NCBI GenBank assembly: GCA_031550615.1
Contig: JAVBOL010000026.1
Coordinates: forward strand, 1 to 22,423
Length of the DNA: 22,423 bases
Reading direction: 5' to 3'
Origin: JAVBOW01 sp031550615
GTDB lineage: Bacteria; Bacteroidota; Bacteroidia; Bacteroidales; Rikenellaceae
Positions 16,507 through 22,423 of the stretch are shown piece after piece. The translations under genes were made by a program, and so were the position numbers. How positions within the stretch are numbered: position 1 is the stretch's first letter; every line of letters starts with the position of its first letter. The notes beneath the pieces are model-generated. The model made no database searches. It saw only the letters and a list, made by a program, of their open reading frames with translations, and was not told where the DNA came from.

Positions 16507-16596
16507 ACCATTTTTTCGCAAACCCCGGGCATTGTGCGCAAACCTTTTATCAACAATTAATCACACCGGGGAACAGCTAAAATCATAATTTATGTC

Positions 16597-16641
16597 ACTT
16601 TTTCGGCAAAAAAGTCATAACTTGCCGTTCCAATCCGGCAA
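16597..16641 (+). other. Two small hairpins upstream of the GTG-start gene
   Basis: Hairpin 1 pairs ACTTTTT (16597-16603) with AAAAAGT (16609-16615) around CGGCA. Hairpin 2 pairs TTGCCG (16622-16627) with CGGCAA (16636-16641) around an 8-nt loop. They occupy the 190-bp divergent gap between plsC and the plus-strand gene at 16666. Neither ends in a T-run. They may be a leader structure or an operator; the function is unknown. The rest of this gap shows no gene. Confidence 0.35.
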
Positions 16642-16654
16642 TCCGCAACCATAT

Positions 16655-16659
16655 AGGAA
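16655..16659 (+). promoter_or_regulatory. Shine-Dalgarno AGGAA deciding a GTG start
   Basis: AGGAA ends 6 nt before the GTG at 16666. Clear Shine-Dalgarno sites are uncommon in Bacteroidota and absent before most genes here. An in-frame TAG lies just upstream and no other usual start codon occurs before the hydrophobic signal region, so this site supports the GTG start. Confidence 0.6.
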
Positions 16660-16665
16660 CATATA

Positions 16666-18117
16666 GTGCACATACTTAATATATTACAACACTACAGTAA
16701 AACCGGGCGAAAAGCACTCGCCCGTCTGCTGTGCATCGGCCTTTTCACGGTTTCGTGCGTAACCATGCCCGACTGGGTCAACGGCAAGGGCGACGGTGAC
16801 GGCGGCGGCGACATCCCGAAAGACCTGCCCTCATACCTATACCCCTTCGGCGAAGAGGTCAAAGGCAACCTGACCGTCACCGTGAGCATAACCACCGGAG
16901 GCGCACCTCCCCCCGCAGGGGCGACGGCCACCATACCGGCGCTCAAGTACGACAAGCGGCTGCTGGTGATGCTCACCCAGGACGACTGCAAACAGGCGGC
17001 CCTCTGCCGCACCTGGGCTACGATCAACGACAAACCGCTCTCTGACAACCCGCGCGGATATTACCACTACCTGCACCTGGCCGCCGGCGACCTGCCTCCC
17101 GACGCCCACACACGCGGCAAAACCCTCGCCTCGACCGACGGGGCCGGCAACGACGTGCGCTTCGCCTTCACCTTTACGCTGCTGCCAGCCTCATCGAATA
17201 TGAACAAAGCCCCATCGGTCAGCACGGGCAATATCTACCGTTTCAACATGAGGCCCACCCTCATCTGGAGCGACGTGCGCGAAATGCTCAACTTCGGCAA
17301 CAGCATGGCCTTCCACGACGTGCAACTGCCGCTTGCGCACAACTTCGGGGTATACCAGGCGGAGATCGCCAGGCAACTCGGCGGGCGCGTCTGCAAGGTG
17401 CTGGCCATACCCAACGGCGATATGAGTTACGAACAGGCCATGCTTCAGTACGATCCCATAAAGATAGCCACCGGCGAGAAGGGCCACCACCTGAAACTCT
17501 ATCCGGCGACCGTGGGCAACGACCTGTCCAAAAGAATAGTCCACCGTTTTTTCAAGGACGGCCAGATCGACGCCTTCAAGGGGTGGATCGACGAGCGCGC
17601 GGCAGCCCCCTACGACTCGCGCCAGGCGATGCACATGGGCACGCACAACATGCCTGAGGACGATTGGACGGGACTGCTCACATGGATCAACGACAACTAC
17701 GGGCGCGACGGCGACGACTCGGCGTGGTTTCCATCGCTGGAAGAGTACTACGAATACAACCGACTGAGGCTCGGCGCCTCGATCACCCCCACTATAAGCG
17801 GCAACACCCTCACCCTTACCATCGTAATGCCCCTGGGCGATTCGTGCTACTACCCGTCGCTGAGCCTTCTGGCCGGAGTGTCCGGCGTCACCTCGGTCAC
17901 GGCGTCGGGCAACGTGACCGGCCTTTCATGGGCCGCACACGGCGACGGCACGCTGATTAACATTGACTGCCGCCGCTACCTCGAAGCCCAGGCGCGCCAC
18001 TACGTCGAGCGCTACGAAAAATCGCAGGGCCAGACCGATCTGGCGGACGCGAAATACTTCGTGGGCAAACTCGCCCCGTCATCCTCCAAAGAGCAGTTAA
18101 AGGCGCGTCTGCCATAG
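16666..18117 (+). CDS. Uncharacterised exported/lipoprotein-like protein, possibly with a deacetylase-like fold
   Basis: I do not recognise a named gene. The 483-residue product starts at GTG. A basic segment and hydrophobic run (KALARLLCIGLFTVSC) end at Cys31, which could be a lipidated cysteine, although Thr at -3 is not the usual lipobox residue. A Gly/Asp-rich spacer (about 39-49) follows. The middle resembles a NodB/polysaccharide-deacetylase barrel in outline only: LTQDDC (103-108) like the TxDD metal motif, MAFHDVQ (214-220), AIPNGD (247-252) and HMGTHN (323-328). The end of this domain has WFPSLEEYYEYNRLR (354-368). Residues about 370-440 read as a beta-sandwich (TISGNTLTLTIVMP). It has no gene partner: plsC diverges and fabD has its own promoter. 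It is probably a surface or periplasmic glycan-acting or glycan-binding protein; this is an inference. Confidence 0.7.
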   Translation: MHILNILQHYSKTGRKALARLLCIGLFTVSCVTMPDWVNGKGDGDGGGDIPKDLPSYLYPFGEEVKGNLTVTVSITTGGAPPPAGATATIPALKYDKRLLVMLTQDDCKQAALCRTWATINDKPLSDNPRGYYHYLHLAAGDLPPDAHTRGKTLASTDGAGNDVRFAFTFTLLPASSNMNKAPSVSTGNIYRFNMRPTLIWSDVREMLNFGNSMAFHDVQLPLAHNFGVYQAEIARQLGGRVCKVLAIPNGDMSYEQAMLQYDPIKIATGEKGHHLKLYPATVGNDLSKRIVHRFFKDGQIDAFKGWIDERAAAPYDSRQAMHMGTHNMPEDDWTGLLTWINDNYGRDGDDSAWFPSLEEYYEYNRLRLGASITPTISGNTLTLTIVMPLGDSCYYPSLSLLAGVSGVTSVTASGNVTGLSWAAHGDGTLINIDCRRYLEAQARHYVERYEKSQGQTDLADAKYFVGKLAPSSSKEQLKARLP

Positions 18118-18123
18118 CTGTTT

Positions 18124-18152
18124 TTTGGTTTCCGGTTTTTTGCATACTTTTG
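18124..18152 (+). promoter_or_regulatory. Bacteroidota-type promoter for fabD
   Basis: TACTTTTG at 18145-18152 is a perfect TAnnTTTG -7 box, 45 bp before the fabD ATG. A T-rich TTTTTTG lies upstream (TTTG at 18124-18127) with 17-bp spacing, slightly short of the usual 19-21. It sits just after the stop codon of the preceding gene, so fabD is probably transcribed on its own. Confidence 0.65.
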
Positions 18153-18197
18153 GGGCGGAAAATCAACGGGCCCAAAGCCCCATAAAAGCATATCCAA

Positions 18198-19085
18198 ATG
18201 AAGAAAGCATTCGTATTCCCCGGTCAGGGGGCGCAATTCCCCGGAATGGGCAAACCCCTCTACGACAACGTGCCCGAGGCGCGCGCCATGTTCGAAAAAG
18301 CCAACGAGATCCTGGGTTTCGACATCTGCAAGATCATGTTCGAGGGCACGCAGGAAGAGCTCACCCAGACCCGGGTGACCCAGCCGGCCATATTCATCCA
18401 CTCGGTCGCCCTGGCCAAATCGCTCGGCGCGGAGTTCAACCCCGAAATGGTCGCCGGACACTCGCTCGGCGAATTCAGCGCTATCGTAGCCGCCGGGGCC
18501 CTGAGTTTCGAAGACGGTCTGCGCCTTGTTTCGGCACGCGCCCAGGCCATGCAGAAAGCATGCGAAAAGCAGCCCTCGACGATGGCCGCCGTACTCGGCC
18601 TGGACGACGCGAAAGTCGAGGAGATATGCGCATCGATCCCCGAAGTGGTCGTTCCGGCCAACTACAACTGCCCGGGGCAACTGGTGATCTCGGGTTCGAT
18701 GGAGGGCATCGACAAAGCCTGTGAGGCGCTGCTGGCCGCAGGTGCGAAACGCGCCCTGAAGCTGAGCGTCGGCGGAGCGTTCCACTCGCCCCTGATGGAG
18801 CCCGCCCGCGTGGAGCTCGAAGCGGCCATCGACGCAGCCCCTTTCAAAGCCCCCATGTGCCCCGTCTACCAGAACGTCGACGCCAAGCCCTACACCGATC
18901 CCGAGAGGATCAAGGCCAACCTCATAGCGCAGCTCACCGCCCCCGTGCGCTGGACGCAGATCGTACAGAATATGTGCGCCGACGGAGCGGGCGACTTCAC
19001 CGAGCTGGGCCCCGGCACGGTTCTGCAGGGCCTTATCAAGAAGATCAACCGCGAAGCGGTGGCGATTTCCAAGGCGGAATTGTAA
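18198..19085 (+). CDS. fabD: Malonyl-CoA:ACP transacylase
   Basis: FabD moves malonyl groups from CoA to acyl carrier protein to feed fatty-acid elongation in the cytosol. The 295-residue protein has the oxyanion-hole segment FPGQGAQ (7-13) and the nucleophile elbow GHSLGE with Ser89. The substrate-binding Arg114 is in SARAQAMQ, and catalytic His196 is in GAFHSPLM. The C-terminal ELGPGTVLQGLIKK is also family-typical. Length is normal, so this is the stand-alone enzyme and not a polyketide synthase domain. It has its own -7 box and ends at a bidirectional terminator; no other fab gene is adjacent. The start ATG has no strong Shine-Dalgarno. Confidence 0.97.
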   Translation: MKKAFVFPGQGAQFPGMGKPLYDNVPEARAMFEKANEILGFDICKIMFEGTQEELTQTRVTQPAIFIHSVALAKSLGAEFNPEMVAGHSLGEFSAIVAAGALSFEDGLRLVSARAQAMQKACEKQPSTMAAVLGLDDAKVEEICASIPEVVVPANYNCPGQLVISGSMEGIDKACEALLAAGAKRALKLSVGGAFHSPLMEPARVELEAAIDAAPFKAPMCPVYQNVDAKPYTDPERIKANLIAQLTAPVRWTQIVQNMCADGAGDFTELGPGTVLQGLIKKINREAVAISKAEL

Positions 19086-19100
19086 TCCTTTAATACAATA

Positions 19101-19130
19101 AAAAAACCGGACGAATCGTCCGGTTTTTTT
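19101..19130. terminator. Bidirectional terminator between fabD and the cca-like gene
   Basis: A near-perfect inverted repeat pairs AAAAAACCGGACGA with TCGTCCGGTTTTTT around one base (realistically a GC-rich CCGGAC/GTCCGG stem with a GAATC loop). It has T-runs in both directions, so it can stop transcription of fabD (+) and of the opposing gene (-). The TAA of the minus-strand gene (19129-19131) begins within the T-run. Confidence 0.9.
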
Positions 19131-20535
19131 ATCCCTTCATTTTCAGCCCGTACTCCGCCGCCAACTTTTCCATCAGCTCGTAGGCGGCCTCGTATTCGTT
19201 GGGGATCTCGCCCTCAAGGATCGCCTCCTTAATGGCGTCCTTTATCAACCCCACCTCGCGGCATGGAGGGATACCGTAGGTCGACATTATGATCTCGCCC
19301 GTGACCGGGGGCTGGAAGTTGCGTATGCGGTCTTTCTCCTCGATCTCGGCCATTTTCCTGCGCACGAGGGAGAAATTCTTGAGGTAGCGCTGCACCTTGG
19401 CGTCGATTCCCGAGGTAATGTCCGCTTCGCACAGGGTCATCAGCGCCTCGACGTCCTCGCCGGCCTCGAACAAAAGGCGGCGCACGGCGGAATCTGTCAC
19501 CTCATCCTCGGAGAGGATTATCGGTCGCAGGTGCAAAAAGACCATTTTTTGCACGAATTTCATCTTATGGTCCAACGGCAGCCGCAGCGAACGGAAAATG
19601 GGAGGTATCATCTTCGAGCCCAGCGTTTCATGGCCGTGGAAGCTCCATCCGCCCTTCGGGTCGAAAGATTTGGTCGCCGGTTTGGCGATGTCGTGCAGCA
19701 GCGCGGCCCAGCGCAACCACAGGTCGTTGCTCTTCAAAGCCACGTTATCGAGCACCTTGAGCGTGTGCACGAAGTTGTCCTTGTGGGCGTGGCTGCCCCG
19801 GCGCTCGACACCTTTGAGTTTGGCCAGGTCGGGCATTATAAGGGGCAGCAAGCCCGTCAGGTCGAGCAATTCGAAACCCATCGAGGGCACGGGCGCGAGC
19901 ATTATCTTATTGAGCTCGGTGGTGATGCGCTCTTTGGATACGATCCTGAGCCTCTCGGCGTTGCGCGCTATGGCGTCGAACGTTTCGGGGTGTATGTCGA
20001 AGCCCAGCTGCGTGGCGAAACGCACGGCGCGCACCATGCGCAGGGGGTCGTCCGAGAAGGTAACATCGGGGTCGGTCGGGGTGCGGATGATGCAGTTTTC
20101 GAGGTCTTCCATACCGCCGAAAGGATCGACCAACGTCCCGAAATCGTCCGCGTTCAAAGACCACGCGAGGGCGTTTATCGAAAAATCGCGGCGGCGCTGG
20201 TCATCCTCCAGCGACCCGGCCTCGCAGAGCGGTTTGCGCGAATCGGGGGTGTAGGATTCGCGGCGCGCACCCACCATCTCGACCTCGTAGCCCGAGGCGC
20301 GCAGCATGGCGGTGCCGAAATTTTTAAATACGCTGACCTTCGTGCGCAGTTTTTTGCCCAACGCCTCGGCCAGCTCTATGCCGCTGCCGGTGGTCACGAC
20401 ATCTATGTCGGTGCAGGGGCGGCGCAAATAATAATCACGCACGTAACCACCTATCACATAGGCGCGTGCACCTTGCGAGGCGGCGATCTCACCGATAGTT
20501 TTGAACAGGGGTAGCGAAAGCGGCTCGGGGATCAT
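19129..20535 (-). CDS. cca: CCA tRNA nucleotidyltransferase / poly(A) polymerase family protein with HD domain
   Basis: This is a class II nucleotidyltransferase of 468 residues, most likely adding or repairing the CCA end of tRNAs. The head domain has GGYVRD (29-34) and the metal-binding DID (43-45). The neck has RRRDFSINALAW (114-125) and the template-like DDPLRMVRAVRFA (162-174), with ERITTELNKI after it. A C-terminal HD domain follows with HAHKDNFVHTLKVLDNVA, the HD pair in LLHDIAKP (281-282) and FHGHETLG. Poly(A) polymerase activity or a partial (A- or CC-adding) role cannot be excluded from sequence alone. The ATG overlaps the pdxJ stop codon as ATGA, so the two are probably coupled; the stop codon lies in the terminator shared with fabD. 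Confidence 0.88.
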   Translation of the reverse strand: MIPEPLSLPLFKTIGEIAASQGARAYVIGGYVRDYYLRRPCTDIDVVTTGSGIELAEALGKKLRTKVSVFKNFGTAMLRASGYEVEMVGARRESYTPDSRKPLCEAGSLEDDQRRRDFSINALAWSLNADDFGTLVDPFGGMEDLENCIIRTPTDPDVTFSDDPLRMVRAVRFATQLGFDIHPETFDAIARNAERLRIVSKERITTELNKIMLAPVPSMGFELLDLTGLLPLIMPDLAKLKGVERRGSHAHKDNFVHTLKVLDNVALKSNDLWLRWAALLHDIAKPATKSFDPKGGWSFHGHETLGSKMIPPIFRSLRLPLDHKMKFVQKMVFLHLRPIILSEDEVTDSAVRRLLFEAGEDVEALMTLCEADITSGIDAKVQRYLKNFSLVRRKMAEIEEKDRIRNFQPPVTGEIIMSTYGIPPCREVGLIKDAIKEAILEGEIPNEYEAAYELMEKLAAEYGLKMKG

Positions 20536-21245
20536 CGCAGCAGGTCGAGGTAGGCTTTAACGGTCGTTTCGAGCCCCATGTAGAGCGCCTCGGAGATCAG
20601 CGCGTGCCCTATCGAAACCTCCAGCAGCCCTGGGACGTTCTGCGCGAAATAGCGCAGGTTGACAAGGCTCAGATCGTGCCCGGCGTTCAGCCCCAGGCCG
20701 CACTCCATGGCACGACGTGCGGCAGCCACATACGGGGCGATAGCGGCCTCGGGCGAGGCTGCGTAACCCGAGGCGTAGCCTTCGGTGTAAAGCTCTATGC
20801 GGTCGCATCCGCACTCGGCGGCATGGTCGACCATTTCGACGACGGGATCGAGGAATATCGAGGTGCGGATGCCGGCAGCGCGGAAAACGCCGCACACCTC
20901 CTGCAAAAATCGCTTGTTCTGCCGGGTATCCCAACCCGCATTCGAGGTGAGCGCCCCGGGCCCGTCGGGCACCAGCGTCACTTGCGTGGGGCGCACCTCC
21001 AGTACCAGGTCGACGAAACTGCCTATGGGATTGCCTTCGATATTGAACTCGGTGGAAACCACCTTTTTAAGGTCGCGCACGTCGGCATAGCGTATGTGCC
21101 TCTCATCGGGTCTCGGATGCACGGTGATACCCTGCGCGCCGAAGCGTTCGCAGTTGACCGCCGCCTCGACCACACTGGGGGTATCGCCGCCCCTCGAATT
21201 GCGCAGGGTGGCGATCTTATTTATGTTGACACTTAATTTTGTCAT
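20532..21245 (-). CDS. pdxJ: Pyridoxine 5'-phosphate synthase
   Basis: PdxJ condenses 1-deoxyxylulose 5-phosphate with 3-amino-2-oxopropyl phosphate to make pyridoxine 5'-phosphate, the last ring-forming step of the DXP-dependent vitamin B6 route. The 237-residue TIM barrel has VNINKIATLRNSRGG (6-20) and TVHPRPDERHIR (41-52) with catalytic His43. NIEGN (68-72) carries the conserved Glu70. The phosphate-binding end has GLNAGHDLS (185-193, His190) and EVSIGHALI (209-217). The VNIDH motif of E. coli is VNINK here, a form I associate with Bacteroidota. It diverges from nadK and overlaps cca by 4 bp. Confidence 0.96.
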   Translation of the reverse strand: MTKLSVNINKIATLRNSRGGDTPSVVEAAVNCERFGAQGITVHPRPDERHIRYADVRDLKKVVSTEFNIEGNPIGSFVDLVLEVRPTQVTLVPDGPGALTSNAGWDTRQNKRFLQEVCGVFRAAGIRTSIFLDPVVEMVDHAAECGCDRIELYTEGYASGYAASPEAAIAPYVAAARRAMECGLGLNAGHDLSLVNLRYFAQNVPGLLEVSIGHALISEALYMGLETTVKAYLDLLR

Positions 21246-21255
21246 ATTGTTTGTG

Positions 21256-21263
21256 TAAATTTG
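21256..21263 (+). promoter_or_regulatory. -7 box for nadK
   Basis: TAAATTTG is a perfect TAnnTTTG match 31 bp before the nadK ATG. No TTTG is at the ideal -33 spacing (the nearest is 14 bp upstream). Confidence 0.55.
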
Positions 21264-21269
21264 CGACTG

Positions 21270-21277
21270 TAAAAGTA
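21270..21277 (-). promoter_or_regulatory. Possible -7 box for pdxJ
   Basis: The minus strand reads TACTTTTA, seven of eight matches to TAnnTTTG, 24 bp before the pdxJ ATG. A TTTC lies 20 bp further upstream, over the nadK start. It faces the nadK -7 box across 6 bp. Confidence 0.4.
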
Positions 21278-21294
21278 GAAACTTTTTACCGATT

Positions 21295-22155
21295 ATGGAA
21301 ACCTACCTCTACCTGCGTCCCGACATGGACCACTCGGGCGAAGCGCTCGGCCGGCTCTGCGAACTTCTTTCGCACCACCTGCCGGGAGCCAGGGTCAACG
21401 CCGCGATGGCCCGGAAGATCGAAACGGCGACAGGAGTCGCGATGGCCGGGTACGAAAAAATGGAGCCCGGCGGGATAGCCATAAGCTATGGCGGCGACGG
21501 CACGCTGCTGGACTGCGTGAGGCTGGCCTCCGGGGCCGGCGTGCCTGTGCTGGGTATCAACTCCGGCAGGCTCGGCTTTTTGGCCAACGTGCCCGTGGAC
21601 GACATGGAAGGGGCATTCAGGGAGCTTGCAGCGGGGAATTTCACCGTCGAGGAGCGTCCCCTGCTGGACGTGCAGGGCGATCTGTGTCGCACGCTCGACT
21701 TTCCATATGCCTTCAACGAATTTTCGGTACAGAGGGGCGCGGCTGGCATGATCGCCGTCGAGGCGAGGGTCGACGGCGAACTGGTGGCCACCTATTGGGG
21801 CGACGGGGCGATGCTCTCCACCCCGGCGGGATCGACCGCCTATTCGCTCAGCGTCGGGGGCCCTGTGGTGGCCCCGGCATGCGAGTGCCTGATACTCTCG
21901 CCCATCGCCCCGCACAACCTGTCGATGCGCCCGGTGGTGATCCCAGACCGCAGTACGGTGACCCTCAGGGTGAGCGCACGCAGCGGCGAACCCTACGCGA
22001 CGCTCGACAACCAGACATGCACGATAGGGGACGGGGCGCTATTCACGATAAAAAAAGCAAAAAAAGAGGCTAAATTGGTAAGGCTGCAAAATATTTCTTT
22101 CTACGATACGTTAAGGAATAAAATGCTTTGGGGCATCGACAGGCGCGCATTGTAA
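21295..22155 (+). CDS. nadK: NAD kinase
   Basis: NadK phosphorylates NAD to NADP with ATP (or polyphosphate in some families) in the cytosol. The 286-residue protein has the diagnostic GGDGT (66-70, Asp68 in the active site), GINSGRLGFLA (87-97) and NE (141-142) in FNEFSVQR. The second glycine-rich segment DGAMLSTPAGSTAYSLS (170-186) and SPIAPHNLSMRP (202-213) complete the fold. Start and length are normal. It diverges from pdxJ and is followed 91 bp later by uppS, a gene order common in Bacteroidota. No terminator is seen after it, so read-through into uppS is possible. Confidence 0.97.
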   Translation: METYLYLRPDMDHSGEALGRLCELLSHHLPGARVNAAMARKIETATGVAMAGYEKMEPGGIAISYGGDGTLLDCVRLASGAGVPVLGINSGRLGFLANVPVDDMEGAFRELAAGNFTVEERPLLDVQGDLCRTLDFPYAFNEFSVQRGAAGMIAVEARVDGELVATYWGDGAMLSTPAGSTAYSLSVGGPVVAPACECLILSPIAPHNLSMRPVVIPDRSTVTLRVSARSGEPYATLDNQTCTIGDGALFTIKKAKKEAKLVRLQNISFYDTLRNKMLWGIDRRAL

Positions 22156-22217
22156 GTCCATGCGGGCGGACGCACCATATTTTGGCTAAAAAATACAGGA
22201 AATCGGGTTATTAATGT

Positions 22218-22225
22218 TATATTTG
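22218..22225 (+). promoter_or_regulatory. Possible -7 box for uppS
   Basis: TATATTTG matches TAnnTTTG fully and lies 21 bp before the uppS ATG in the 91-bp gap after nadK. No -33 TTTG is at proper distance, so the site is only a candidate. Confidence 0.45.
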
Positions 22226-22246
22226 CGGTTTCTTTAAACCTACTTG

Positions 22247-22423
22247 ATGGCGAAAGGCAGCAACATACCATCGCACGTTGCGATCATCATGGACGGCAAC
22301 GGGCGCTGGGCCCGCGAAAGGGGCATGGAGCGTACGAGCGGCCATGCCGCCGGCGTGGAGAGCGTGCGCGCCATGGTGCGCGGCGCCGTACGCAACGGCA
22401 TTCCCTACCTGACGCTGTACGCC
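22247..22423 (+). CDS. uppS: Isoprenyl transferase / undecaprenyl diphosphate synthase (N-terminal 59 codons; runs off right edge)
   Basis: UppS makes the C55 lipid carrier for peptidoglycan and surface polysaccharides by cis-condensation of isopentenyl diphosphate. Only the first 59 residues are present, but they contain the family signature: HVAIIMDGNGRWARERG with catalytic Asp16, followed by RTSGHAAGVESV and GIPYLTLYA. The start at the ATG at 22247 gives the usual short leader before the first beta strand; a TTG one codon earlier is possible. It follows nadK on the same strand and has its own candidate -7 box. Confidence 0.94.
   Translation, partial: MAKGSNIPSHVAIIMDGNGRWARERGMERTSGHAAGVESVRAMVRGAVRNGIPYLTLYA

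Noticed and set aside
16499..16530. GGTTTGCG direct repeats upstream of plsC as an operator
   Set aside because: Only two 8-bp copies, one of them extending beyond this range, in a short AT/GC-mixed gap with no known regulator; chance is a sufficient explanation.
19531..20514. A 327-codon open frame opposite the cca-like gene
   Set aside because: Shadow frame; the minus-strand gene has the nucleotidyltransferase and HD motifs.
1..22423. A hidden defence, mobile or secondary-metabolism island
   Set aside because: Every gene except the glycosyltransferase and the 16666-18117 protein is a core housekeeping gene. No integrase, transposase, toxin-antitoxin pair, attachment site or marked composition change is visible.

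Overview
This window is a 22.4 kb stretch of bacterial core chromosome. It is GC-rich by eye and densely coded, with 14 protein genes (two cut by the window ends) and no visible RNA gene, CRISPR array, insertion sequence or prophage. Several features point to Bacteroidota, probably a GC-rich member such as the Alistipes/Rikenellaceae group. Promoters carry TAnnTTTG-like -7 boxes, and most genes lack a clear Shine-Dalgarno. The pdxJ<>nadK-uppS arrangement, the single-chain 1228-residue PurL and the ParC motif HPHGDASIGD all fit that phylum. The genus is an inference; the phylum is well supported.

Layout, left to right. (1) Positions 1-2413, minus strand: a GT-B-like glycosyltransferase followed by gyrA, which runs off the left edge. 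(2) Positions 2492-2531: a strong terminator that closes a long minus-strand block. (3) Positions 2551-16475, minus strand, read from right to left: plsC, parE, parC, aroK, purL, murI, ftsK, lolA-like. Every junction from parE to lolA is 58 bp or less, and aroK/purL overlap by ATGA, so this looks like one long transcription unit. plsC sits 108 bp upstream of parE, across a leader with a perfect 20-bp palindrome. (4) Positions 16666-18117, plus strand: an unidentified exported or lipoprotein-like protein starting at GTG. (5) Positions 18198-19085, plus strand: fabD with its own promoter, converging on (6) cca-like and pdxJ (minus strand, ATGA overlap) across a shared bidirectional terminator. 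(7) pdxJ and nadK diverge from a 49-bp gap holding two face-to-face -7 boxes; nadK is followed by uppS, cut by the right edge.

Together the genes cover DNA topology and chromosome segregation (GyrA, ParE, ParC, FtsK), envelope building (PlsC, FabD, MurI, UppS, LolA-like), and core metabolism (AroK, PurL, PdxJ, NadK, CCA addition). Topoisomerase IV and its known partner FtsK are encoded in the same block.

The points most worth a second look are all in topoisomerase IV. ParC ends in QLDLF, a perfect match to the bacterial sliding-clamp-binding consensus, at the tip of a long Pro/Ala-rich tail. ParE has Asn at the position where Asp is usual and where D-to-N confers quinolone resistance in E. 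coli. Other candidates are the palindromic leader element before parE, a promoter nested in the lolA terminator, and the uncharacterised protein at 16666-18117.
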